Part shown: one piece after another, positions 1 to 11,100 of the stretch | How positions within the stretch are numbered: position 1 is the first letter of the stretch | Layout: each line of letters starts with the position of its first letter | Source of the DNA: Burkholderiales bacterium | Lineage (GTDB): Bacteria > Pseudomonadota > Gammaproteobacteria > Burkholderiales > Casimicrobiaceae | NCBI GenBank assembly: GCA_020847675.1 | Contig: JADLBN010000064.1 | Location: forward strand, 1-36,743 | DNA: 36,743 nt | Direction of reading: 5' to 3' | Position numbers and translations under genes: made by a program | The notes under the pieces: generated by a model | Seen by the model: the letters and a program-made list of their open reading frames with translations, nothing else | Database searches by the model: none | Told to the model about the DNA's origin: nothing

Positions 1-2
1 AC

Positions 3-119
3 CGCGCCGCCGCCTTGCCCCACTGGCTGCGCTTCTATAATGAGGAACGACCTCATGCCGCTCTCAATCGCCAAACCCCAGTCAGCCGAATTGCTCAGCT
101 CGCTGAACAACGCTCGTAG
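3..119 (+). pseudogene. C-terminal fragment of an integrase-core (rve) transposase, IS481/IS3-like; truncated by the window edge, so it may be intact upstream
   Basis: Frame starting at nt 3 reads ...ALPHWLRFYNEERPHAALNRQTPVSRIAQLAEQRS-stop (TAG 117-119). The FYNEERPH.AL..QTP motif is typical of the C-terminus of IS481/IS3-type transposases. Not in the supplied ORF track. Confidence 0.75.
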
Positions 120-128
120 AAATCACAC

Positions 129-1940
<1,812 letters not shown>

Positions 1941-2080
1941 GAACAATCCGGTTGCGGCGACCATTCTAACCGGCGCGACGGGGCGCCACGTTCGCGGCGC
2001 ACGGGGCAGGCGCGCGCGATGGTCCGGAATTCGCGCCCGGCAACGATCTCCAAGGCGTGTCCGTGCGCCGGTCCGGGCCG

Positions 2081-2103
2081 TTGTCCACAAATCCTGTGGA
2101 TAC
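2081..2103. promoter_or_regulatory. Inverted pair of DnaA-box-like motifs (TTGTCCACA-N5-TGTGGATAC)
   Basis: TTGTCCACA at 2081-2089 and TGTGGATAC at 2095-2103; each is one mismatch from TTATCCACA or its complement. Confidence 0.35.
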
Positions 2104-2373
2104 CGGTGTGCATATCTTGTACATTCCGGCGCTAAGTCCCGCTGTCGATTGCGAAATGTCTGGGATGTCCAAAGTTTCGCCTCCGGAAAGGTCCGCCGCG
2201 TCAATGAGTTGCACCTCCCGTCGCAAGGCGCCCATCAGGCGGATGGGCGTGCCTAGCTGCCACGCCTTGCGGCATTCCGGACACCGCGCCGTTCGCGCAG
2301 CGTCCAGGACAACCCGGCGAACCGTCGTCGTGCCGCTCCAGGGCTGCGCGCTCGCGCGTCCGCGGCGAGGCCG

Positions 2374-3756
2374 ATGATTCCGGGTTCGAACGCCGCGACC
2401 GGAGCACCGGTGCTGCCGGTGGGCCGCTTCGTGGCGACCGCACGCCTCGCGATCGAACGCGCGATCGGCCCGGTCTGGGTCGGCGGCGAAGTGTCCGGGT
2501 TCATGCGCGCCGCCTCGGGTCACTGCTACTTCACGCTGAAGGACGCCCAGGCGCAGGTGCGCTGCGTGCTCTGGCGCCAGAAGGCGCAGCTCCTCGACCT
2601 CCGGATCGCGGACGGGATGGCGATCGAGGTGCGCGCGACGCCGACGATCTACGAGGCGCGCGGCGAGTTCCAGCTCAACGTCGACGCGGCACGTCTCGCG
2701 GGACGCGGCGCGCTCCACGAACAGTTCGCGCGTCTCAAGGCGAAGCTCGAAGCGGCCGGCTGGTTCGACGCCGCGCGCAAGCGCGCGCTGCCGCGCTTCC
2801 CGCGGGCGGTGGGACTCGTGACCTCGCCGCAGGGCGCCGCGCTGCACGACATGCTGACGACGTTCGCCCGGCGCTGGCCCGCGCTGCGCATCGTGCTCTA
2901 CCCGACGCCGGTGCAGGGCGACGGCGCGCCCTCGCGCATCGTGGAAGCGATCGCCGTCGCGAACGCGCGAGCCGAGGTCGACGTGCTGATCGTCGGGCGC
3001 GGCGGCGGCTCGATCGAGGACCTGTGGGCGTTCAACGACGAGGCGGTCGCGAAGGCCGTGCTCGACTCCGCGCTTCCGGTGGTCTCGGCGGTCGGCCACG
3101 AGACCGATTTCACGATCTGCGACTTCGTCGCCGACCTGCGGGCGCCGACGCCCACCGGCGCGGCAGCGCTCGTCGCGCCCGACGGCGAGGCGATCGGGCT
3201 GCAGGCGGACTCGCTCGCCGGCCGGCTCGCGCGCGCCGGGCGCCACGCGATCGGCGCCCGCATCCAGCGCGTCGACCTGGCCGCGAAGGGACTCGTGCAT
3301 CCGCGGGCGCGGCTCGACGCCCAGCGCGAGCGTCTCGGCGTGCTCGGTCTCCGGCTCGCCGCCTCGGCGCGCCGCTCGCACGCCGACGCCGTGACGGTGT
3401 CCGGCTCGCTCGGCGCGCGCCTCGCCCGGGAGGCCGGCCGCCCGTTGCCGCAGCGCCAGGCGCTGGATGCCGCGTCCGGTCGGTGGCTGCGCGCCGGCCG
3501 GGCCCTGCACGACGAATCGTCGCGTCGCGTCGCGGCCCTCGCGCAGGGCCTGGCGCTCCTCAACCCCGCTGCGGTGCTGGAGCGCGGCTACGCGATCGTC
3601 ACCGCCGCCGACGGGCGGATCGTGCAGGACGCGACGACGCTCGCGCGCGGAGACCGCATCGGCATCGCGCTCGCTCGCGGCCGCGCGGACGCGACGGTCG
3701 AACGCGTGGGCGCGGCGGCCCCCGACCGGGACCCGCGAGGCTCGCCGCCCGGATAG
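2374..3756 (+). CDS. xseA: Exodeoxyribonuclease VII large subunit
   Basis: OB-fold N-terminus (VGGEVSGFMRAASGHCYFTLKD), GLVTSPQGAALHD, RGGGSIEDLWAFNDE, SAVGHETDFTICDFVADLRAPTPTGAA. Confidence 0.96.
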   Translation: MIPGSNAATGAPVLPVGRFVATARLAIERAIGPVWVGGEVSGFMRAASGHCYFTLKDAQAQVRCVLWRQKAQLLDLRIADGMAIEVRATPTIYEARGEFQLNVDAARLAGRGALHEQFARLKAKLEAAGWFDAARKRALPRFPRAVGLVTSPQGAALHDMLTTFARRWPALRIVLYPTPVQGDGAPSRIVEAIAVANARAEVDVLIVGRGGGSIEDLWAFNDEAVAKAVLDSALPVVSAVGHETDFTICDFVADLRAPTPTGAAALVAPDGEAIGLQADSLAGRLARAGRHAIGARIQRVDLAAKGLVHPRARLDAQRERLGVLGLRLAASARRSHADAVTVSGSLGARLAREAGRPLPQRQALDAASGRWLRAGRALHDESSRRVAALAQGLALLNPAAVLERGYAIVTAADGRIVQDATTLARGDRIGIALARGRADATVERVGAAAPDRDPRGSPPG

Positions 3757-3795
3757 CACGCAGCACCGCGTGCGAAGGGCGTGCCGGCGAGGAGG

Positions 3796-4959
3796 CTACG
3801 CCTCGTCCGGATCCGGGTCGTCGACCACGGCCGCGGCGCGCAGCTTCGCGACGACGTCGGCGGGCGCCTCCCCGGCGATGCGCGGCGTCGAGGTGACGAC
3901 GTCGCCGCACTGGGCGCGATGGCGCAGCGCGTGGTCGATCAGCACAAGCGCGAGCATTGCCTCGGCGATCGGCGTCGCGCGGATCCCCACGCAGGGATCG
4001 TGGCGTCCGTGCGTGTTGACGACGACCGCCCTGCCCGCCTTGTCGATCGAATGGCGGTCGAGCCGGATCGACGACGTCGGCTTGATCGCGATCGACACGA
4101 CGATGTCCTGGCCGGTCGAGATGCCGCCCAGGATGCCGCCCGCGTGGTTGGACGCGAAGCCCTGGGGCGTCATCTCGTCGGAGTGCTCGCTGCCCTTCTG
4201 CCCCACCGCGGCGAAACCCGCGCCGATCTCGACGCCCTTCACCGCGTTGATGCCCATCATCGCGGCGGCGATGTCGGCGTCGAGCTTGCCGTAGACCGGC
4301 TCGCCCCATCCGACCGGCACGCCGTTCGCGATCGCGCACACCTTCGCTCCGCACGAGTCGCCGGACTTGCGCAACGCGTCCATCGCGCGCTCGAGTTCGC
4401 CGATCATCGAAGCGTTCGCGGCGAAGAACGGATTGCGCCCGACGTGGTCCCAGCCCTCGAACGGTATGGAATGCGGGCCGATCTGCGCGAGGAATCCGCG
4501 CACCGTCACGCCGTGCCGCTCGGAGAGCCACTTGCGCGCGATCGCGCCCGCTGCGACGCGCACGGCCGTCTCGCGGGCGGACTGCCGCCCGCCTCCGCGC
4601 GGGTCGCGAACGCCGTACTTCTGCCAGTACGTGTAGTCGGCGTGGCCGGGACGGAACGTCTCGGCGATCGAAGCGTAGTCGCCGCTGCGCGCGTCCTGGT
4701 TGCGGATGAGGAGGGCGATCGGCGTGCCGGTCGTGCGGCCCTCGAACACGCCGGACAGGATCTCGACAGCGTCGGGCTCGCGGCGCTGCGTCACGTGCCG
4801 CGACGTGCCGGGCCGGCGGCGGTCGAGGTCGCGCTGGATCACGGCCTCGTCGAGCGCGAGTCCGGGAGGACAGCCGTCGACCACGCAGCCGATCGCGGGA
4901 CCGTGCGATTCGCCGAACGAGGTGACGCGGAACAGGTGGCCGAACGTGTTGCCGGACAT
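3796..4959 (-). CDS. aroC: Chorismate synthase
   Basis: [34 protein letters not shown]-terminus; [50 protein letters not shown]. Confidence 0.97.
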   Translation of the reverse strand: MSGNTFGHLFRVTSFGESHGPAIGCVVDGCPPGLALDEAVIQRDLDRRRPGTSRHVTQRREPDAVEILSGVFEGRTTGTPIALLIRNQDARSGDYASIAETFRPGHADYTYWQKYGVRDPRGGGRQSARETAVRVAAGAIARKWLSERHGVTVRGFLAQIGPHSIPFEGWDHVGRNPFFAANASMIGELERAMDALRKSGDSCGAKVCAIANGVPVGWGEPVYGKLDADIAAAMMGINAVKGVEIGAGFAAVGQKGSEHSDEMTPQGFASNHAGGILGGISTGQDIVVSIAIKPTSSIRLDRHSIDKAGRAVVVNTHGRHDPCVGIRATPIAEAMLALVLIDHALRHRAQCGDVVTSTPRIAGEAPADVVAKLRAAAVVDDPDPDEA

Positions 4960-5149
4960 GACGAAATGCTAGCACGCGTCCCCGAGGACGCCGGAGCCTC
5001 GCCGCGGCGGCGTTCGGCGGCCGACGGGACGCTATCCGACGCCGCGCGGGACGCCGCGCACGTCCGCCCCGCGATGTGACGCGCCGGCGACAGATCGAAG
5101 ATCCCCCGCGTGATCGGGAAAGGCAGCGTGATATCGTGGCCGCGCCCCG

Positions 5150-5929
5150 ATGAGCATCTCCACCGCATCGACTCCGCCCGCGCTCGCGGCGGTGCTTCGC
5201 GCCGCTCGCCGTGTCGTCGTGCTGACCGGCGCAGGCGTGTCCGCCGAGTCGGGCGTCCCGACCTTCCGCGACGCGCTCGGCGGCCTGTGGGCGCGCTACG
5301 ACCCGCTCGAAATCGCGACGCCCTCGGCGTTCGCGCGCCAGCCGAGGCTCGTCTGGGACTGGTACGCAGAGCGGCGCGATGCCCTCCGTCTCGTCGAGCC
5401 CAACTCCGGTCACCGCGCGCTCGTCGCGATCGAGCGCCGTGTCGGCGACTTCCTGCTGGTGACGCAGAACGTCGACGGCCTGCACGCCAGGGCCGGCAGC
5501 CGGTCGATGGTCGAACTCCACGGCAATCTCGCGCGCGTGCGCTGTTCGCTCGAGGACCGCATCGTCGATCGCTGGGATGCCCCGCCCGGGGACGAACCGC
5601 CGCGCTGCCCGCACTGCGGCGCGTTCCTGCGCCCCGACGTCGTGTGGTTCGAGGAGGGCCTGCCCGCCGAGGCGCTCGCACGCGCCGAGGATGCGGCGGA
5701 TCGCTGCGACCTGATGATCGTCGCCGGGACCTCCGCCGAAGTCCTGCCGGCCGCCGCGCTGCCGCTTCGCGCGAAACGGGCTGGCGCCCGGGTCATCGAG
5801 ATCAATCCGGACGCCACGCCCCTGTCAGCCGTCGCCGATCACGTGCTGCGCGCGCCGTCTGGCGAGGCGCTCCCCTCGCTCGTCGCGGCGGCCTGGCCGG
5901 ACGCTTCGGAGGGCGGCGGCGCGAAATAG
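5150..5929 (+). CDS. SIR2-family NAD-dependent protein deacylase (CobB-like; possibly class III)
   Basis: VLTGAGVSAESGVPTFRDALGGLW, TQNVDGLHARAGS, VELHGNLARVRCS, CPHCGAFLRPDVVWFEE, IVAGTSAEV. Confidence 0.9.
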   Translation: MSISTASTPPALAAVLRAARRVVVLTGAGVSAESGVPTFRDALGGLWARYDPLEIATPSAFARQPRLVWDWYAERRDALRLVEPNSGHRALVAIERRVGDFLLVTQNVDGLHARAGSRSMVELHGNLARVRCSLEDRIVDRWDAPPGDEPPRCPHCGAFLRPDVVWFEEGLPAEALARAEDAADRCDLMIVAGTSAEVLPAAALPLRAKRAGARVIEINPDATPLSAVADHVLRAPSGEALPSLVAAAWPDASEGGGAK

Positions 5930-8676
5930 CCAATCGCCAGCAGCATCACGCCCGCGCCGAGGAACGCGGCGACCCGCGGCAGGCCGGAGAGCGCGGCGAG
6001 ATCGACGACGAAGAGCTTGAGCACGACCGCCGCGAGGAGCGTCGCGCCGGCCAGCCAACGCACGCGCGACGCCCGCCGCGACGCCCACACCATCAGCACC
6101 AGCGCCGTCGCGGTCCAGGCCAGCGTGATCGCGGCCTGCACCGGCTTGTTCGACATCAGCGACGAGAGCCTCCAGGGAACGTCGCCCCACTGGTGGGCGA
6201 AGCGGAGGATGAAACCGTTGCCGGCGACGAACAGCGCGGCGGCGAGCGCGCGTTCGCGCGCGACCGGCGACGCGCCGCCGTGGTCTCGCGCCCACAGCGT
6301 CACCACGACGAGCGTCGCCGCGAGCGTCAGGTCGAGCGGGTTCAGGAGCGGATACCACGGCAGCGGCGAGGCCGTGCCCGGCGAGATCGCGTTGGTGCCG
6401 GCGAACCACACGGCGAGCGCCGCGGACACCGTCGTTCCCGCGTTGCGCAGGTACGCTTCGGGGAAGCGCGCGACCGGCCACCGCGCGAGAACCGCTCGCA
6501 CGCGCGTCGCCGCGAGCATCGCGACGCCGGGCAGCGCCGCCGCACAGGCGATCCAGGCGCTGCCGCGTGGCGTGGTGCGGCCGGTCCACTCGCTCGCCTC
6601 CCAGGCGGCCCACGCGACGAACGCGACCGCCGTGGCCCAGTGGACGCCGGCGAGCCACGCCGGCGGGGGCTCGTCGTTCCGCTCGACCGCGCGCAGCGTG
6701 GCCCAGTGCAGCAGCCACGCAGCCGGCCAGACCAGGACACCCGGCCACACGAGCGTCGTGCGCGCGTCCTCGAACTGCGCTGCGAACGCGAGAACCGCCG
6801 CGGGCGCGAGTCCCGCGCCGAACCACGCGAGCCGCGGCCAGTCGAGCGCCCTCGAAAGCGCGAGCGCGACCGCGCTCGTCGCGGCCACCCACGCGAGGGC
6901 CGAAGTCCCCGGTCCGGGACCCAGCCAACCCGGCCGCACCCGGAGCACATCGTCCACGCCGGCGACGAGCCACCACGCGACGCCCCACGCGAACACCACT
7001 GCGGTGAACGCGCGCTCGCGCGGGCCCAGCACCGCGCGGTGCCGGTCGGCCGACCACGCCGACACGAGCGCGGCGGTGCCGATCATCGCCGCGCCGAGGA
7101 ACGAGGCGTTCGCGAACAGCGGCCGGAGCGCGAGCGAGGGGATGTCGAGCAGGAATGCGACCGCGGCGGCGCCCTGAAGCGCCAGCGCGAAGCGGCGCGC
7201 GAGCCGCTGGTCCTGCGCGCAGCCGATCCAGTAGACGGCGGCGGCTTCGAGCCCCCACCACGCGGACGTCCAGCGCGCGTCGAACGCGAACGGCACCGCC
7301 ACCGTCGCGAACACGACCGCGAGCGCGAGGAACGACCGCGCGAGCAGGGCGAGCCCCGGCTCGAGCCGCGTGCGCAGCACGGCAAAGAGGACGGCGTAGA
7401 TCGCCGCGAGCGCGAGCGCCGCGCACGACGCGCCGTGGCGGAGGTCGGCGACGAGACCCGCCTCCAGCGCGAACGCCATCACCGGCACGCCGAACACGAT
7501 CAGCGCGTCGACCGGCCTGCGATCCTCGAGCGGCGCACGCTTCGCGTAGAGGATCGCCACGCCGACGTAGAACGCGAAGAACAGCGCGAGGAACGGCTGC
7601 GCCACCGCGAAATGCATCGGCCTGTACGCCTCCCATCCCCATACGAAGCCCAGGCCGAACGTGAACACGGCACCCAGCGCGTTGAGCGCGCGCCAGGGCC
7701 TGCGCCACGCGAGCGCGAACACCGCGGCGTTGAGCACCGCGAACCACGAGAACAACGCCGCCGGCGCGCCCGTCTCCCGCGCGACGAGGAACGGCGCGAG
7801 GAAGCCTCCCGCGATCGCCGTCGCCGCGAGCGCCTGCGAGTCCGCGCGCCACGCGAGCGCGACGGTGAGCGCCGCCACTGCGGCGAGAGCAGCCATCGCG
7901 GGCAGCGGCGGCAGCACGTCGAACAACCGTGAAGCCGTGAAGGTGGTGAGGTAGAGCACGCCGGCGCCAGCGCCCTGCAGTGACAGCCCGTAGCCCGGCC
8001 GGCTGCCGGCAAGCCACGCGCCCAGCCCGATCAGCGCGGCGCCGGCGAGCGCCACGAGCGCGAGCGACGCCTCGATCGAGAGCGTCAGATGGTCAGCGAA
8101 CCACGCGAGCAGGAACGCGACGCCGAAGAACAGGATCACCACACCCACGCGGGTCAGCGTGTTCCCCTCGGTGAACCACCCCCACAGGCGCGGCTGCGGA
8201 CGCGCGGCGGTCAGGGCCGCCGGGACGTTCGCGCCCGTCGCCGGGGCGTCGCCCGGGAGCACCATCGTCGCCTGCCAGTCGGGTCTCGCGCCGTACGCGG
8301 GACGTGGCGGAGGATCCGCGGGTTCCGCGGCCGGTTCCGGCGCTGGCGACACGGCGGCGTCGACGACTGCCACGGGCGCGACGACCGCGGGAGGCGGCGC
8401 TTCCGGCCAGTCCGCAGCCGGTTCCCGTTCGCCTCGCGGCGCGGGACCGAGGGCCCGCTCCAGCGCCTCGAGGCGCCGCTCGATCCGCGCGAGCCGCTCG
8501 TCGATCAGGGGCGCGGGTGCCGGGGCCTTCGGCGTCACCGGCGCGCGGCGACGGTCGAATTCGAGGCCGAACGCGAACCCGAGCGCGACGACGGCGAGCG
8601 ATTCGAGGAAGCCCGCGTCGGCGAACCACGCGAACCCGAGCCCCGCCGCCAGTCCGAGGAACTTGCCCATCGTCAC
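5839..8676 (-). CDS. DUF2339-type large multi-pass membrane protein
   Basis: 945 aa: N-terminal TM, coiled-coil (DERLARIERRLEALERALG), then many hydrophobic segments; overall architecture and C-terminus (VLKLFVVDLAALSGLPRVAAFLGAGVMLLAIGYF) resemble DUF2339 proteins. Confidence 0.8.
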   Translation of the reverse strand: MTMGKFLGLAAGLGFAWFADAGFLESLAVVALGFAFGLEFDRRRAPVTPKAPAPAPLIDERLARIERRLEALERALGPAPRGEREPAADWPEAPPPAVVAPVAVVDAAVSPAPEPAAEPADPPPRPAYGARPDWQATMVLPGDAPATGANVPAALTAARPQPRLWGWFTEGNTLTRVGVVILFFGVAFLLAWFADHLTLSIEASLALVALAGAALIGLGAWLAGSRPGYGLSLQGAGAGVLYLTTFTASRLFDVLPPLPAMAALAAVAALTVALAWRADSQALAATAIAGGFLAPFLVARETGAPAALFSWFAVLNAAVFALAWRRPWRALNALGAVFTFGLGFVWGWEAYRPMHFAVAQPFLALFFAFYVGVAILYAKRAPLEDRRPVDALIVFGVPVMAFALEAGLVADLRHGASCAALALAAIYAVLFAVLRTRLEPGLALLARSFLALAVVFATVAVPFAFDARWTSAWWGLEAAAVYWIGCAQDQRLARRFALALQGAAAVAFLLDIPSLALRPLFANASFLGAAMIGTAALVSAWSADRHRAVLGPRERAFTAVVFAWGVAWWLVAGVDDVLRVRPGWLGPGPGTSALAWVAATSAVALALSRALDWPRLAWFGAGLAPAAVLAFAAQFEDARTTLVWPGVLVWPAAWLLHWATLRAVERNDEPPPAWLAGVHWATAVAFVAWAAWEASEWTGRTTPRGSAWIACAAALPGVAMLAATRVRAVLARWPVARFPEAYLRNAGTTVSAALAVWFAGTNAISPGTASPLPWYPLLNPLDLTLAATLVVVTLWARDHGGASPVARERALAAALFVAGNGFILRFAHQWGDVPWRLSSLMSNKPVQAAITLAWTATALVLMVWASRRASRVRWLAGATLLAAVVLKLFVVDLAALSGLPRVAAFLGAGVMLLAIGYFAPPPSEASGQAAATSEGSASPDGARST

Positions 8677-8695
8677 GCCTCCTTCGCCAGCCGGA

Positions 8696-10603
8696 TCACC
8701 GCGCGTTCCCGCGCAGCGATGCGATCTCCGCCCTCAGCCGGTCGGGCGTCGCGCGGTCGGCCGGAATCGCCGCCCCGGCGTACAGGCCGATGCGCGCGAG
8801 CAGCCGGAAACGCTTCGACCTGCGGTCCTTCGCTCGCGACCAGTAGCTCCCCCACAGTCCGCGCAGCGCCATCGGCACGACCGGCGCCGGCGTGCGGTGC
8901 AGGATGTCGTTCAGGCCCGGCCGGAACACGCCGAGTTCCCCGTCGGGCGTCAGCCCTCCTTCCGGAAAGATGCCGAGCACCTCGCCGCGCTCGAGGACCG
9001 CGGCGGCTTCCGCGAGCCCGCGCTCCTTCATCGCCGGATCCTCCTTCGCCGGCGCGATCGGGATCGCGCCCATCGTGCGGAACACGAACGAAAGCACCGG
9101 GATGGCGAAGATGCGGTGGTCCATCACGAAGCGCACCGGCCGCACGACGCAACCCGCGATCGCGATCGCGTCGACGTAGCTCACGTGGTTGCAGGCGACG
9201 ACGCAGGGGCCGGACTCCGGAACGTTCTCGAGCCCCCGCGCGCGGACGCGGTAGACCAGGTTGATGAGGATCCAGGCGAGGAACCGCATCAGGAACTCGG
9301 GCACGAGCCGGAAGATGAAGAGAGCGACCGCGGCGTTCATGAGCCCGGTGACGAGGAACAGGTCGGGGATCGACAGCCCGGCCTTGAGGAGCAGGATGGC
9401 GAGGATCGCGGCGGCGACGATGAACAGCGCGTTGAGGATGTTGTTCGCGGCGATGATCCGCGAGCGGTGGGTCGGTGCGCTGCGCGCCTGGATCAGCGCG
9501 TACAGGGGCACGATGTAGAACCCCCCGAACACCCCGATCGCCACCAGGTCGAACGCCACGCGCCAGTGCCCCGGCTGCGCGAGGAACGCGTCCATCCCCG
9601 CGATCGTGTCGGCCCTGAGTCCCCGGCTCGCGAACCAGAGGTCGACCGCGAACAGCGTGAGCCCGATCGAGCCGAACGGCACCAGTCCGAGTTCGATCCG
9701 CCGCCGCGACATCTTCTCGCACAGGAGCGACCCTGCGCCGATGCCCACCGAGAAGAGCGCGAGCAGCACCGTGACCACGGTCTCGTTGCCGCCCAGGTGG
9801 TCGCGCGAGAACCCGGCGAACTGCGCGAGGTAGACGGCGCCGTAGAACCAGAACCACGATATGCCCATCATCGCGAGCCAGACCACCCGGTTGCGCGCGG
9901 CGAATCGCAGGTTGCGCCAGGTCTCGGTGAACGGATTCCAGCCGAACGCGAGCGTCGGGTCGACGGGAGGCGTCGGCGGAATGCCCCGGCTCGTCCACCA
10001 GCCCGCGACGGCGATCGCGATCGACAGCGCGCCCGCGAGGAGCGGGCCGTGCCCCTCGACGCCCACGACGAGTCCGCCGGCGATCGTTCCGAGCAGGATG
10101 GCCACGAAGGTTCCCATCTCGACCAGCCCGTTGCCGCCGGTGAGTTCCTCGGGGGTGAGCTTCTGCGGCAGGATCGCGTACTTGACCGGACCGAACAGCG
10201 TCGAGTGCACGCCCATCAGCGCGAGCGCCGCGAACAGGATCGCGAGGTCGCGCAGCCAGAAGCCGGCGAGCCCGACCGCCATGATCGCGATCTCGAACAG
10301 CTTGATCGCGCGGATCAGCCGCGCCTTCTCGAACTTGTCGGCGAGCTGTCCGCCGGTCGCCGAGAGCAGCATGAACGGCGCGATGAACACGGCGCCGGCG
10401 AGGTTCACGAGCGTGTTCGGATCCATCGACGTCATCGACGCGGCGTGGAACGCGACGAAGATCACCAGCGCGTTCTTGAACACGTTGTCGTTGGCGGCGC
10501 CGAGGAACTGGGTCCAGAAGAACGGCGCGAAGCGCCGCTGGCGCAGCAGGTCGAACTGGCTCGGGTGGCGCGCGGCCGGTGCGGGCGTCGTCGGGGCGGG
10601 CAT
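8696..10603 (-). CDS. MFS transporter (LplT-like) fused to a PlsC-type 1-acyl-glycerol-3-phosphate acyltransferase
   Basis: N-terminal MFS (RFAPFFWTQFLGAANDNVFKNALVIFVAF) followed by PlsC motifs CNHVSYVD (NHX4D) and GIFPEGG. Start at MPAPTTPAP (CAT 10601-10603). Confidence 0.85.
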   Translation of the reverse strand: MPAPTTPAPAARHPSQFDLLRQRRFAPFFWTQFLGAANDNVFKNALVIFVAFHAASMTSMDPNTLVNLAGAVFIAPFMLLSATGGQLADKFEKARLIRAIKLFEIAIMAVGLAGFWLRDLAILFAALALMGVHSTLFGPVKYAILPQKLTPEELTGGNGLVEMGTFVAILLGTIAGGLVVGVEGHGPLLAGALSIAIAVAGWWTSRGIPPTPPVDPTLAFGWNPFTETWRNLRFAARNRVVWLAMMGISWFWFYGAVYLAQFAGFSRDHLGGNETVVTVLLALFSVGIGAGSLLCEKMSRRRIELGLVPFGSIGLTLFAVDLWFASRGLRADTIAGMDAFLAQPGHWRVAFDLVAIGVFGGFYIVPLYALIQARSAPTHRSRIIAANNILNALFIVAAAILAILLLKAGLSIPDLFLVTGLMNAAVALFIFRLVPEFLMRFLAWILINLVYRVRARGLENVPESGPCVVACNHVSYVDAIAIAGCVVRPVRFVMDHRIFAIPVLSFVFRTMGAIPIAPAKEDPAMKERGLAEAAAVLERGEVLGIFPEGGLTPDGELGVFRPGLNDILHRTPAPVVPMALRGLWGSYWSRAKDRRSKRFRLLARIGLYAGAAIPADRATPDRLRAEIASLRGNAR

Positions 10604-10632
10604 GGTGTCGGGCCGGGATGGCGGAGAGGACG

Positions 10633-10944
10633 CTACAGCTTCGTGTCGAGATAGTCGCCGACCGCGTCGAGCGCGGAGCGGACTTCGGCGGGATCGGGCC
10701 AGAACCACACCTCGCGCCCGAGTTTCTGCGAGCGCAGCACGCCGGCATCCCGCAGCACCCTCAGGTGGTGGGTCACCGCGGTGCGCGACAGCGTCGATGC
10801 GGCCACGATCTCCCCGATCGTCAGTCGCTCGCCGCGCTCGAACATGAGCAGGATGCGCTGGCGGTGCGGATCGCCCAGCGCGGTGAACACCCGGGCGACC
10901 GGCAGCCAGGCGCGCGGCAGCGCGCGGCGGTAGGTGGAGCGCAT
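10633..10944 (-). CDS. ArsR/SmtB-family winged-helix regulator
   Basis: FTALGDPHRQRILLMFERGERLTIGEIVAASTLSRTAVTHHLRVLRDAGVLRSQKLGREVWFW. 103 aa, no cysteines. Confidence 0.88.
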   Translation of the reverse strand: MRSTYRRALPRAWLPVARVFTALGDPHRQRILLMFERGERLTIGEIVAASTLSRTAVTHHLRVLRDAGVLRSQKLGREVWFWPDPAEVRSALDAVGDYLDTKL

Positions 10945-10957
10945 CGGGGCTTTCGGT

Positions 10958-10985
10958 CTATATAACTAAATCACTAGTCTTATAG
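10958..10985 (-). promoter_or_regulatory. AT-rich operator/promoter candidate upstream of arsR
   Basis: Minus strand TATAAGACTAGTGATTTAGTTATA(TAGA): AT island with TATAA/TTATA ends and repeated CTAGT/TTAGT, 15-40 bp upstream of the arsR ATG. Confidence 0.4.
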
Positions 10986-11100
10986 GCGCAAGAAAGTACC
11001 CGACGCCTCCTCCTGCGTCAAGCCCCCGCCGACGGACGGAAACCGCCGCGGCGGACCGCGCGGGCCTCCGCTACAATCGCGGCGGAACGCCCTGCCCCCG

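Noticed and set aside
1966-2350. Zinc-ribbon-like minus-strand reading (ARCPECRKAWQLGTPIRLMGALRREVQLIDAADLSGGETLDIPD) between glnS and xseA
   Set aside because: Looks protein-like for a short stretch but has no credible start or Shine-Dalgarno and mixed third-position bias. Possibly a decayed gene; not enough to call.
5110-7932. 940-aa + strand ORF overlapping the sirtuin and DUF2339 genes
   Set aside because: Extremely Arg/Glu/His-rich low-complexity translation, antisense to DUF2339; no recognisable motif.
8159-10654. 831-aa + strand ORF antisense to the MFS-PlsC gene
   Set aside because: Typical antisense frame composition; the minus strand has clear MFS and PlsC motifs.
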